Below the pieces are notes generated by a model. That model saw only the letters and a program-made list of their open reading frames with translations, was not told the DNA's origin and searched no databases. Positions 1 to 7,759 of a DNA stretch of 64,000 nucleotides are shown here, piece by piece; the stretch's first letter is position 1, and the number at the start of each line of letters is the position of its first letter. Made by a program: the position numbers and the translations under genes. This DNA is from Candidatus Fukatsuia endosymbiont of Tuberolachnus salignus (GTDB lineage Bacteria > Pseudomonadota > Gammaproteobacteria > Enterobacterales > Enterobacteriaceae). The DNA lies in assembly GCF_964030845.1 (NCBI RefSeq), contig NZ_OZ034983.1:2790001-2854000 (forward strand), in the 5' to 3' direction.

Positions 1-289
1 GCAGTACGCCGTAGCGTGTGATCCGAGCAGGTTGACTGATATACCATTCTTGCTGATCCCATTCCAGTAAATTATCAGCTTTAAATTTGACGATAGACGA
101 AGAAGAAACCCTTTTTTTCTGCTGGCGGATATACTCAAATACAATCGCTGCCAGCAGCAGCAAACCAAGAGGCTGGTATCCCACCGGCCAAGGTGCGGAT
201 AAAAGCGATAATATCAGCACGATATACAGCAACAGCGAAAACAACTGGCTGCGTCCTGAGATCCGTGGTTCAGATTGCCACAGAACCAC
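1..289 (-). CDS. ygfX: YgfX (CptA) inner-membrane protein, partial
   Basis: Reading from a GTG at 289 gives VLWQSEPRISGRSQ..., which resembles the start of enterobacterial YgfX. A hydrophobic double hairpin follows (about residues 15-55), then WDQQEWYIS. The frame runs off the window edge, so the 3' end is missing. The start overlaps the end of sdhE by 20 nt, the arrangement known for the sdhE-ygfX operon. In E. coli the product is a small membrane protein reported to affect cell-division proteins and to interact with SdhE. It is too short for an ORF caller because it has no stop in the window. The identification rests on operon position and N-terminal similarity. Confidence 0.8.
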   Translation of the reverse strand, partial: MVLWQSEPRISGRSQLFSLLLYIVLILSLLSAPWPVGYQPLGLLLLAAIVFEYIRQQKKRVSSSSIVKFKADNLLEWDQQEWYISQPARITRYGVL

Positions 290-536
290 GGGCTTTATTT
301 CTCATCTGAATCAGTTTGACCATCCTTTGTAATTCGTAATCCGGTGATTCTCCATAATTCATTAGCCAATTAAACAGGTCCGGATCGTCACTACTGAGTA
401 AACGGATAAATAAACATTTGTCATTATCATCGAGCGTATCATACTCGTATTCAAAAAATGGCATAATAGAAAGATCCAGCTCACGCATCCCACGACGGCA
501 TGCCCAATGGATACGCGTTTTATTATCGATATTCAT
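270..536 (-). CDS. sdhE: SdhE, FAD assembly factor for succinate dehydrogenase
   Basis: This 88-residue protein matches the full family length. It carries the conserved RGMRELD motif near residue 16, which contacts the flavoprotein in known SdhE structures, followed by the five-helix acidic body (FFEYEYDTLDDNDK, FNWLMNYGESPD). SdhE promotes covalent attachment of FAD to SdhA and FrdA in the cytoplasm. It is divergent from ygfZ, which also serves cofactor-dependent enzymes, and it overlaps ygfX downstream, as in other enterics. Nothing looks damaged. Confidence 0.95.
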   Translation of the reverse strand: MNIDNKTRIHWACRRGMRELDLSIMPFFEYEYDTLDDNDKCLFIRLLSSDDPDLFNWLMNYGESPDYELQRMVKLIQMRNKARGSVAI

Positions 537-653
537 ATCTTGATTGCCTCAAAATTATTTCTGCTAATAGCATAAACCCATTGGATAATAGTTTGCAAAG
601 CCGGTTTGCTCTTTTATCATGGAAAAAACGCTACACCGGTAGGATATAACAAT

Positions 654-1646
654 ATGACATGTGAAATTCCATTTTCTGCACAAAAACCTCAAGCTTCGTC
701 TCAATTACCCTTGACACTGATTTCACTTGATGATTGGAGTTTGGTAACAGTAAAAGGCCCCGATAGGGTGAAATACCTTCAGGGCCAAATAACCGTCGAT
801 GTAGCAGCTGTGACAGCTGAGCAACATGTGATCGCCGCCCATTGTGATGCCAAAGGAAAAATGTGGAGCAATCTACGTTTGTTCCATCGAGGAGAAGGGT
901 TAGCATTTATTGAACGTCGTAGTGTATTGAATAATCAATTAGAAGAATTGAAAAAATATGCAATTTTTTCCAAAGTCACCCTGGCTGCAGACAAGGATGC
1001 TAAATTATTGGGTGTTGCTGGACTTGCCGCTAGGGAGGCACTGGCAGATGTTTTTTCTGAACTGCCAACGGTAGAGCATCCAGTTGTGCAGCAAGACATG
1101 ACCACAATATTACATTTCACTCAGCCTACGGAACGTTTTTTACTGGTTACTGACACTATACAAAAACAACAGTTAGTCGCGAAATTGGGTACCACGACAC
1201 AGTTTAATGACAGCCAACAGTGGCTGGCATTGGATATAGAGGCGGGTTTTCCGTTGATCGATGCGGAAACTAGCGCATTATTTATACCTCAGGCGACAAA
1301 TATTCAAGCTTTGGGCGGTATCAGTTTTACCAAAGGCTGTTATACCGGTCAAGAAATGGTAGCCAGGGCAAAATACCGTGGCGCCAATAAACGAGCGTTA
1401 TATTGGTTAGCCGGCAATGCTAATCGGGTTCCTATTGCCGGAGAAAATTTAGAGTGGCAGTTGGGCTCGCATTGGCGTAGAACTGGCAGCGTATTATCAG
1501 CAATACAACTAAGTGATGATACCCTTTGGGTTCAGGCGGTATTGAATAACGATTTAACTGAAGACACCGTGTTGCGGGTGCGAGATGACAGCAGCAGTAT
1601 GCTAAAAGTACGGACTCTACCTTATTCATTGAGAGAAGGTGAGTAA
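654..1646 (+). CDS. ygfZ: YgfZ, folate-binding Fe-S cluster maintenance protein
   Basis: A GcvT-like protein of 330 residues from the ATG at 654. An upstream ATG at 606 in the same frame would add 16 residues with no family counterpart, so I prefer 654, where MTCEIPF aligns with the E. coli N-terminus. The signature KGCYTGQE with its essential cysteine is present around residue 228, followed by VARAKYRGANKRAL. YgfZ uses tetrahydrofolate to help repair or assemble iron-sulfur proteins such as MiaB. It is divergent from sdhE, the usual enteric arrangement. The sequence is full length and intact. Confidence 0.93.
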   Translation: MTCEIPFSAQKPQASSQLPLTLISLDDWSLVTVKGPDRVKYLQGQITVDVAAVTAEQHVIAAHCDAKGKMWSNLRLFHRGEGLAFIERRSVLNNQLEELKKYAIFSKVTLAADKDAKLLGVAGLAAREALADVFSELPTVEHPVVQQDMTTILHFTQPTERFLLVTDTIQKQQLVAKLGTTTQFNDSQQWLALDIEAGFPLIDAETSALFIPQATNIQALGGISFTKGCYTGQEMVARAKYRGANKRALYWLAGNANRVPIAGENLEWQLGSHWRRTGSVLSAIQLSDDTLWVQAVLNNDLTEDTVLRVRDDSSSMLKVRTLPYSLREGE

Positions 1647-1668
1647 CATCTTGCTTGGCCTGGCTTAT

Positions 1669-1815
1669 TAGACTTTTTACAAAAATTACTATGTGTTTGC
1701 AAATACGTGCTGCAAATTCTGCGTTACCTAGTGCTCGCGATCCTCATATACTCGCATGTACTATGCAGTTGCTCCTTGACTTCACATAACGAGCTAGGGT
1801 TTTGCAAGAAGTCTA
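1669..1815. repeat. MITE-A copy 1 (degenerate TIRs, 147 bp)
   Basis: The left end reads TAGACTTTTTACAAAA and the right end TTTTGCAAGAAGTCTA, an imperfect terminal inverted repeat. The interior shares words with the copies at 28544 and 44883 (GTAC...GTT near the centre, TTGACTTCA, AACGAG). Relative to the 28544 copy it lies in the opposite orientation. It has no coding capacity and sits between ygfZ and bamE. Confidence 0.75.
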
Positions 1816-2112
1816 TTCAAGCAGGTTCTTAGAGCCTATTCTGTGTTGCACATCAACGATCAGAAAAGTCGTGTTATCGTTCCGTCTATTGTTGACACGA
1901 GCAGCGCCAACCCCATTTTTTAAAGCCTACTCTAGCAGACTTAGTTCTTATCCCAATGGTTTTTCTTTCCGCAGTGTGGAGCAGTGATGCTAACAACATT
2001 CGTACCCAACAAACCAAAATTACTTAATCGAACCTTTTATGTGTCCTTTTGGTAAAGGTTTTCAACTGCAGTAAAGTCTATTATCATTCCCATTCTTGCT
2101 CTCTGAAGGAAT
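1816..2112. other. Intergenic, no gene recognised
   Basis: After MITE-A the sequence carries a short stretch (GCAGGTTCTTAGAGCCTATTC, about 1823-1843) resembling the termini of the MITE-B family. The rest, to bamE, has no convincing ORF. Neither recN nor ratA, which flank bamE in E. coli, is visible here. Confidence 0.5.
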
Positions 2113-2121
2113 GTGATTACT

Positions 2122-2466
2122 ATGTGTTGTAAAATTCTGTGCCGTAACAGGCTGATTACCACTACTCTGATGCTTATGATACTTGTTACGGGTTGTTCCA
2201 CTGTAGAAAAAGTAGTTTATCAATCTGATATTAATCAGGGCAATTACCTATCATCTACTGATCTGGAAAAAATTCACAAAGGTATGACACAGCAGCAAGT
2301 AGCCTACATACTGGGTACACCGATGCTACAGGATCCCTTTGGCACAAAAACTTGGTTCTATGTCTCCCGTCAGCAACTGGGGCACAGAGAAATAACACAA
2401 CGAACATTGACATTAGTTTTTGACGCCAACAACAAGCTAGATGACATCAAGAATATACCTATTTGA
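2122..2466 (+). CDS. bamE: BamE, outer-membrane assembly lipoprotein
   Basis: A 114-residue lipoprotein. The N-terminal hydrophobic segment ends in the lipobox LVTGC, giving a lipidated Cys around residue 26. Family hallmarks are DINQGNYL, KGMTQQQVAYILGTP and DPFGTKTWFYV. The GTG at 2113 is also in frame but sits only 2 nt from the GAAGGA Shine-Dalgarno (2105-2110), so the ATG at 2122 is the likelier start. BamE is a periplasmic-facing subunit of the BAM complex that inserts beta-barrel proteins, cooperating with SurA (encoded at 19996). The sequence is intact. Confidence 0.94.
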   Translation: MCCKILCRNRLITTTLMLMILVTGCSTVEKVVYQSDINQGNYLSSTDLEKIHKGMTQQQVAYILGTPMLQDPFGTKTWFYVSRQQLGHREITQRTLTLVFDANNKLDDIKNIPI

Positions 2467-2581
2467 CCTGAAGATACTGATTTTTGTGTTTAGAAGAATA
2501 TTATCAATTTTTAATAAAAATCATAATATTGCGCACTATTAAATAATCCAGTTTTTCCAGTGTTTTGAATGGTGATGAGTA

Positions 2582-2800
2582 TAAGCTCTTGCATAACCTT
2601 ATAGTTGGAATTTCCAATTATGAATACCTGTGGTAAGTTTAAACCTCAGCTCAAACCATTTACGTCTGTTGTGATATTTATCGGCAATGATTTTAAAACG
2701 CCTCAGCATGCCGATAACGTTTTCATGTAGGGCGTGTTCAGAATACTGTGGTGCGATACGATGCTGTTCCTATGATTGTTTCAGCCAATCAGTAACGAGG
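2582..2800 (-). pseudogene. IS5-type (DDE_Tnp_4) transposase C-terminal relic
   Basis: On the minus strand a frame reads HENVIGMLRRFKIIADKYHNRR followed closely by FELRFKLTTGIHNWKF and a stop. This matches the conserved C-terminal block of IS5-family transposases (typically E-x-IG-LKRFRI-x-x-x-RYRNRRRRFGLRFNLIAGI-N). The preceding catalytic core is absent or degraded, so only about 60 codons survive. It is a decayed insertion sequence adjacent to other mobile debris. Confidence 0.7.
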
Positions 2801-2904
2801 CGAAGAAACCTACTGTCTCACCGGTAGTTCCCTGCCCGACTGTGCATTAATAGTAACATAAATGTGCAAAGCGTCGGCGACAATGTAGCCACGGGGTTCC
2901 GTAG

Positions 2905-3119
2905 GTGCGGTTCGCGAGAGCCAATCCGAAACTGCCAGTCGCAGGTGGTGAAGGTGCTAGTGATAAGAGTATGGCCAGTAAAAGCTAATTCCAACAAGCA
3001 CCGTAAACTGTAAGGAGCCAAAGCGGCTGTTAGGCTCCAGCCAAAACGGCAAGCGAGCAGGTATGTCTTCTCACAGATGGGGCATCGTAAGTGTCAGCCT
3101 AGTTGCCGCCTCTAATTTT
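2905..3119 (+). other. Possible group II intron 5' fragment
   Basis: The stretch begins GTGCGGTTCGCGAGAGCC and continues with TCCGAAACTGCC, GCACCGTAAACTGTAAGG and paired GGCTGTTAGGCTCCAGCC. The GTGCG start plus this purine-rich, pair-forming layout recalls domain I of bacterial group II introns. No reverse transcriptase, domain V or 3' end is present; the IS481 terminus begins at 3120. The identification is tentative. Confidence 0.35.
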
Positions 3120-3153
3120 TGTAGTAGCTCAAACTTAACCTGACAGACACAAG

Positions 3154-3918
3154 CTAAGCCATCGAATTTGTCAGAGTAGTCTGACTGTGCGATGGTTCAA
3201 ATAAATTATCGAGTTGTTTTTCTTTTACTAACTCTTTTGATGCAATCCAAGTTTCCCAGGGGGTTTTGCCATAACAATACCAGCCTGAATGAGGTCGCTC
3301 TCTGTTGTAGAATGCGAGCCATTTATCGATGTCTTGCTGAATGTCTTCCAATGATGAATAAATTTTACGCCGAAACATCACGTCATAGCCTTCATTTTTC
3401 ATCGTCTTATGAAACCGCTCACAGATACCATTAGTCTGCGGGCTGTATGCCTTGGTCCGCGTATGCTCGATATCTTCTAGCTCCAGGTAAAGCTGATACG
3501 CATGGGTTTCCTTTTTCCCCGAGTATTCTGACCCTCTGTCGGTCAAGATACGCAATAAGGGAACCGCTTGCTCATCATGTAATGGCAGCACCTGATCGTT
3601 TAACATATCTGCGGCAACCAAGGCATTTTTCTCTGTATAGACCTTGGCAAAAGCGACTCTGGAATAGGTATCAACAAAGGTCTGCTGATAAATTTTACCC
3701 ACACCTTTAATGTGCCCCACGTAGTAAGTATCCTGAGAGCCGAGATAGCCCGGATGTTGCGTTTCAATTTGTCCATGAGCTTCTCGTTTATCCTGCACTT
3801 TTTCTAATGCTTGCAGTTGGGCTTCCGTCAGTAAGTACCCCTCCTGCGCTACTTTGGCTTCCAAGGCAGAAAGGCGTTTCTTGATATTTTCCAGGTCAGA
3901 TACCGTCTTGCCCATCAT
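3154..3918 (-). pseudogene. IS481-family transposase, C-terminal (rve) part, copy 1
   Basis: This 254-codon frame carries the RNase H-like integrase core: a first acidic region around FVDTYSR, the second Asp in LTDRGSEYSG, and the catalytic Glu in CERFHKTMKNE, followed by YNRERPHSGW. A full IS481 transposase has about 90 more N-terminal residues with helix-turn-helix domains. Those are absent because an IS110 element interrupts the gene just before DLENIKKRL, and the first residues of this frame (MMGKTVS) come from the IS110 end. It differs from copy 2 at four residues. It is unlikely to be functional alone. Confidence 0.85.
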
Positions 3919-4874
3919 GATGCAAGTGCTATTTTTGTATCGAATGGGATGCCTGATTTCAGCACACCATACGCCAGTTGGAGTAATTTGCGCATTGCCG
4001 CACAGACGCCCATTTTACCCCCTTTATGGCGTGATACGAGTCGTTGCCACTGTGCTTTCACTATCGGATTACAAGAAAGGGCAGCCAGAGCGGGCATATA
4101 CAACGCTTTCCTGAGCTCGGTATGACCCCGTTTTGATAGGCGGCTCCGTCCTTTAAATAAACCTGATTCACAAAGTTTTGGGTTAAGCCCGGCATAGGCC
4201 ACCACTGCCTTACTGTTAGTGAATTTTGACACATTACCCACATACGCCAGCAAACTGGCACTTAGTATTTCACCGATACCAGGAATACTCTCCAGCAACG
4301 CTTTATTTTTCTTTAAGTCAGGATCGTTATCGATATGGTTTTTTATTTTTTCTTTGGTGGCCTGGATTTGTTGTTTAAGTGCAGAAATGATTTCAAGCAG
4401 TGAGGATTGAACGACATCGTCAGCCACTGATTGCCGATTTTCTTGCATTTGCCTCATTTCCTCTAAACTCTTTAGATGGCGTACTAGCGCGGTTAATTGA
4501 CGTTCGCTCAAGGGAGGAGGAGTCCAGAGGACAGGTGTATGCAGTGCGCAGTAGCGCACTATCATTTTTGCATCCCCCTGATCCGTCTTGTTCCGACTCA
4601 GTTCACTCTCACCAAAGGCATGAATACGTGATGGGTTTTCTAGGCTGACGTCAATGCCATTATCAACTAAGAACATAGCCAGTGGAACACTGTAACTCCC
4701 TGTGGCTTCGAGACAAATATGACAATCCCCGTAAGGGATAAGCCATTTCAGTAGTTGGCTAAATCCAGAGGGGGTATTCGGGAATGCTTTTGTTTTATAC
4801 TTTTTTCTCTCTACCCACACTGCAACATCGAATTTTAATTTGGCAACATCAATACCCACTGCGGTCTTGTCCAT
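3915..4874 (-). CDS. IS110-family transposase, copy 1
   Basis: A DEDD-type transposase of 319 residues from the ATG at 4874, which has GGGAG eight nt upstream. An in-frame ATG at 4889 would add five residues but would contain that Shine-Dalgarno. The N-terminal DEDD domain starts MDKTAVGIDVAKLKFDVAVW (first Asp), with the acidic Glu in LEATGSYS and Asps in KTDQGDAKM. The C-terminal Transposase_20 domain has LESIPGIGEILSASLLAYVG and a Ser-containing block SRLSKRGHTELRKALY. The protein is identical to copy 2 at 57939, which implies recent duplication or gene conversion. It is intact and probably active. Confidence 0.93.
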   Translation of the reverse strand: MDKTAVGIDVAKLKFDVAVWVERKKYKTKAFPNTPSGFSQLLKWLIPYGDCHICLEATGSYSVPLAMFLVDNGIDVSLENPSRIHAFGESELSRNKTDQGDAKMIVRYCALHTPVLWTPPPLSERQLTALVRHLKSLEEMRQMQENRQSVADDVVQSSLLEIISALKQQIQATKEKIKNHIDNDPDLKKNKALLESIPGIGEILSASLLAYVGNVSKFTNSKAVVAYAGLNPKLCESGLFKGRSRLSKRGHTELRKALYMPALAALSCNPIVKAQWQRLVSRHKGGKMGVCAAMRKLLQLAYGVLKSGIPFDTKIALAS

Positions 4875-5107
4875 GGCTGATTCTCCCATGAAAAACAGAT
4901 AATTAAATGATCGCCCCGACCTTCCTTATAAATACGTGCTCTTAGCACAAGATACCGTTCGGTCTTACAGGCGACGATAAATATGTCACCGGGGTTTTAT
5001 CTGACTGCACAAGCTTTAAGCCTAAGGGCGCAAACAAACTCTCCGGTGACATCCCAATGATCAGTTGGGGATCATCAACCTTTGAAAGTTAATAATCAAG
5101 ATATAAG

Positions 5108-5956
5108 GGTGTAACTCAACGTGTACTGGATGCCACCCAGCTTTATCTCGGTGAGATTGGCTATTCGCCTTTGTTGACAGCTGAAGAAGAAGTTTATTTT
5201 GCCAGACGTGCACTATGTGGTGATGTGCAGTCGCGGCAACGGATGATCGAAAGTAATTTACGGTTGGTAGTGAAAATTTCCCGTCGTTACGGTAACCGCG
5301 GTTTGGCACTGCTGGATCTGATTGAAGAAGGTAATCTTGGTCTGATCCGCGCAGTGGAGAAATTCGATCCTGAGCGTGGCTTTCGTTTCTCTACCTATGC
5401 CACATGGTGGATCCGTCAAACGATTGAGCGGGCTATCATGAATCAAACTCGAACGATTCGTCTGCCTATTCATATCGTTAAAGAATTAAATGTCTATTTA
5501 CGCACCGCGCGCGAACTCGCCCATAGATTGGATCATGAACCCAGTGCGGAAGAAATTGCTGAACAACTTGATAGACCCGTTGATGACGTGAGTCGCATGT
5601 TGCGCCTTAATGAACGTATGGCTTCGGTTGATACTCCGTTAGGGGGTGATTCAGAAAAGGCACTGCTGGATGTGCTTCCTGACGATCATGAGAATGGGCC
5701 TGAAGACACAACACAGAATGACGATATGCGACACAGTATCGTTAAGTGGTTGTTTGAACTCAATGCTAAACAACGTGAGGTGTTGGCTCGTCGTTTCGGT
5801 TTACTGGGGTATGAAGCCGCAACTTTGGAAAATGTCGGTCGAGAAATTGGGTTAACACGTGAGCGCGTGCGCCAAATACAGGTTGAAGGGTTACGTCGTC
5901 TACGTGAGATCCTACAGACACAAGGCTTAAGCATCGAAGCACTATTTCGCGAATAA
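5108..5956 (+). pseudogene. rpoS: rpoS (sigma S) lacking its 5' end
   Basis: The frame resumes at VTQRVLDATQLYLGEIGYSP, which corresponds to about residue 50 of E. coli RpoS, and runs intact to the normal C-terminus IEALFRE. Regions 1.2, 2 (GNLGLIRAVEKFD, TYATWWIRQTI), 3 and 4 (LTRERVRQIQVEGLRRLRE) are present. Region 1.1 and the native start are gone because an IS110 end lies at 5109. The frame is closed by TAA at 5093, and the only plausible start is a TTG at 5171 with no Shine-Dalgarno, giving 261 codons. I call it a pseudogene, though a truncated sigma made from TTG cannot be excluded. Sigma S directs the general stress and stationary-phase response; its partner Crl is encoded at 26745. 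Confidence 0.85.
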
Positions 5957-5998
5957 CTCCTGCTATAATTTAATTACTAGATTAGTATCGTCCACGGA

Positions 5999-6033
5999 TG
6001 AATTAAGGCCATGCCAAAACGTGGTTTTAATTC
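5999..6033 (+). terminator. Hairpin downstream of rpoS
   Basis: GAATTAA and CCA pair with TGG and TTAATTC around a GCCAAAAC-type loop, followed by TTTCCTT. It lies 43 nt after the rpoS stop and is a plausible Rho-independent terminator with a weak T-tract. Confidence 0.55.
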
Positions 6034-6093
6034 TTTCCTTCGGGCGTAGTGCGCGGACACAGCAGATTTCGAGTAAGTCCCGAGGAGTTATTT

Positions 6094-7383
6094 ATGCCAA
6101 TACTCGTATCTTTTAAAGAATATAGTCATATTCATCTGACTTCAGAACGTGTGGCTCGGCTTATTAGAGGAGGTAAAAAAGAGGCCATGTATTTGGGCCC
6201 TCTAGATCGAACGAAAGAAATTTTTCGCAAAACTAAGAAAAGAGGGATGTTACTAGCACTTCACGAGTTTCTTCATCAACTTCAGCAGAAAGATAAATTT
6301 ACAGATCTAGATCTCAACCATAATCCCTATTCAAAAATGGCAGCACTGGTCAATTCTTTTAATAGATTCGTAGAGTTGCTTCCTCCAGACAATCAGCCAT
6401 TATGTAAAATAAAGCATGATATTAATGCGAACAGTTCAGAATTTATCATTAATAATGAAATGCTGTGTGTGGTACATAATTTAACGACAGACTATCTTCT
6501 GTGTTGTGAGGAGCGATTAAATTGTGATGAATATATAAGAAAAGCGCTTTCTTCATCAATTAACAAAGACTACAATACGACTATTGAGAGCAAAAAAAAC
6601 AATAATAATCAACAATTATTTGCTGATATTTGCAGAGCTAGCTATTACATTGATGGCAATAGAATGCTTATTGATGATCAACTGACATGTTGTCAAAAGA
6701 AAAAAAATACAGAAAATTTCTTAAAAAAACTCACTCCAGAACAAAGAATTGCTGTGGATATCTTGTGTACACAAACATTATCGGCCCATATTATAGAGTT
6801 ACTGGATGAAAATAGCGAAACACATATTTTGTTTACAGGAAAAAATCAGCATTGGAACATAGAGACAGATAATACAGACGGAAGTATTAAAGTAGAATTC
6901 CTGATAACACAGGATTTAACTGATAACTTATTTACTGAACGCTGTAAAATGAAAACAGAAAATCAGTATTATCACGAGAAAAAATACAAGGTATCATTGA
7001 GAAAACACAATGCCAGTTTTCCTCGATTACACATAAGAGCGGCTTTTTCTATTGACAAAGCCGGTCAGACGAGTTGTCAGGATTTTAATGTTAACGACAC
7101 CTTAACCTGTTTATCGCAGAAAAATCCCAGTGAAATATTACCATTAACCTATTTTAATAAAATGATCATAGAGACCAATAATGCCTGGCAAAATCTTGGT
7201 GAAGAAGGACAAAAAGAATTTTCTTTTGATCAAAGTAATTTTTATCATGTTCAGTTAAATAAGTATTTACAAATTTATTCAGATGAAGAAAAAAAACAAA
7301 TGTTAGAAAATCTAGAAGAAAAATCGGGGAAACGTTGGCGTGATATAATGAATTTCGTGGCACAGCAAGTAAAAAAAATGTAA
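6094..7383 (+). CDS. Unrecognised effector-like protein, frame ends at A8 tract
   Basis: A 429-residue frame from the ATG at 6094, preceded by GAGGAG with good spacing; a longer frame opens at 6049 but lacks a start signal. I recognise no family. The protein is hydrophilic, rich in Asn, Lys and Cys pairs (LLCCEER, TCCQKKK), with no signal peptide or membrane segment and much lower GC than its neighbours. These traits resemble secreted effectors of host-associated enterics, but that is inference. The C-terminus ends ...QQVKKM at an A8 run (7371-7378). The +1-shifted frame stays open into the ORF at 7428, so the original gene probably extended to 7637. The DNA before its start resembles MITE-B right ends. 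Confidence 0.5.
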   Translation: MPILVSFKEYSHIHLTSERVARLIRGGKKEAMYLGPLDRTKEIFRKTKKRGMLLALHEFLHQLQQKDKFTDLDLNHNPYSKMAALVNSFNRFVELLPPDNQPLCKIKHDINANSSEFIINNEMLCVVHNLTTDYLLCCEERLNCDEYIRKALSSSINKDYNTTIESKKNNNNQQLFADICRASYYIDGNRMLIDDQLTCCQKKKNTENFLKKLTPEQRIAVDILCTQTLSAHIIELLDENSETHILFTGKNQHWNIETDNTDGSIKVEFLITQDLTDNLFTERCKMKTENQYYHEKKYKVSLRKHNASFPRLHIRAAFSIDKAGQTSCQDFNVNDTLTCLSQKNPSEILPLTYFNKMIIETNNAWQNLGEEGQKEFSFDQSNFYHVQLNKYLQIYSDEEKKQMLENLEEKSGKRWRDIMNFVAQQVKKM

Positions 7384-7637
7384 CAAATAATAACAAGTTA
7401 GTTGTTACCGTAGAAAAACACGCTTTAATGTGGAACGTTTTACTATCTATGCTACGTGAAATGCACGGAGAAGAAAAAAAGGCAGAAGGAAAGGCAGGTA
7501 AAGCGAGTTTGATGAAAGATATGAATGAATTGCAAGCATCAGAAAATATTATATTATCGAGGATCGGCATTGAATCTTCAATGCTGGCATCCCCAGTAAA
7601 AAAATTAAAAATAATAAATTACACGCAATATTTATAA
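7380..7637 (+). pseudogene. Shifted 3' continuation of the 6094 gene
   Basis: In the frame that follows a single-base slip in the A8 tract, the sequence reads NVTNNNKLVVTVEKHALM and continues without a stop through WNVLLSMLREMHGEEKK to KIINYTQYL at 7637. An ATG at 7428 in this frame could start a 69-residue protein, but no Shine-Dalgarno precedes it. Lysine and asparagine content matches the upstream ORF, so I treat it as the detached C-terminus. Transcriptional slippage on A-runs could restore a fusion of about 515 residues. Confidence 0.5.
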
Positions 7638-7759
7638 ACCAATCAATACATTATTGATATATTTTACGGAACTCGCTATAAACCGTCGAGTGGATCCGTT
7701 AGAATCGATACTTCGAATAATATTCAGCCATCAAAGGCTTAACGTAAGACGCTAAAATC

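Larger units (their letters stand above)
3120..5109 (-). mobile_element. IS110 element joined to an IS481 3' half, copy 1 (1990 bp)
   Basis: This unit repeats the segment 57704-59693 in inverted orientation, with the same length of 1990 bp and only four amino-acid differences in its ORFs. It comprises an IS110-family element (about 3895-5109) and the downstream half of an IS481-family element (3120-3894) ending in the IS481 terminal repeat (TGTAGTAGCTCAAACTTAAC at 3120). Unlike copy 2, the IS481 5' half is missing: the IS110 end abuts rpoS. Recombination between two IS110 copies, or movement of the composite, would explain the junction. Confidence 0.85.

Noticed and set aside
606..653. ygfZ start at 606
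   Set aside because: The additional 16 residues have no family counterpart and lie in the promoter region; ATG 654 matches the known N-terminus.
1802..1987. ORF starting inside the MITE-A right arm
   Set aside because: No Shine-Dalgarno and no recognisable protein; it begins within a mobile repeat.
2818..3021. Small minus-strand ORF before IS481
   Set aside because: No homology or start signal; it lies over the intron-like sequence and reads as random.
5171..5956. A functional 261-residue sigma factor from TTG 5171
   Set aside because: No Shine-Dalgarno and an upstream stop at 5093; called a pseudogene, with the alternative noted.
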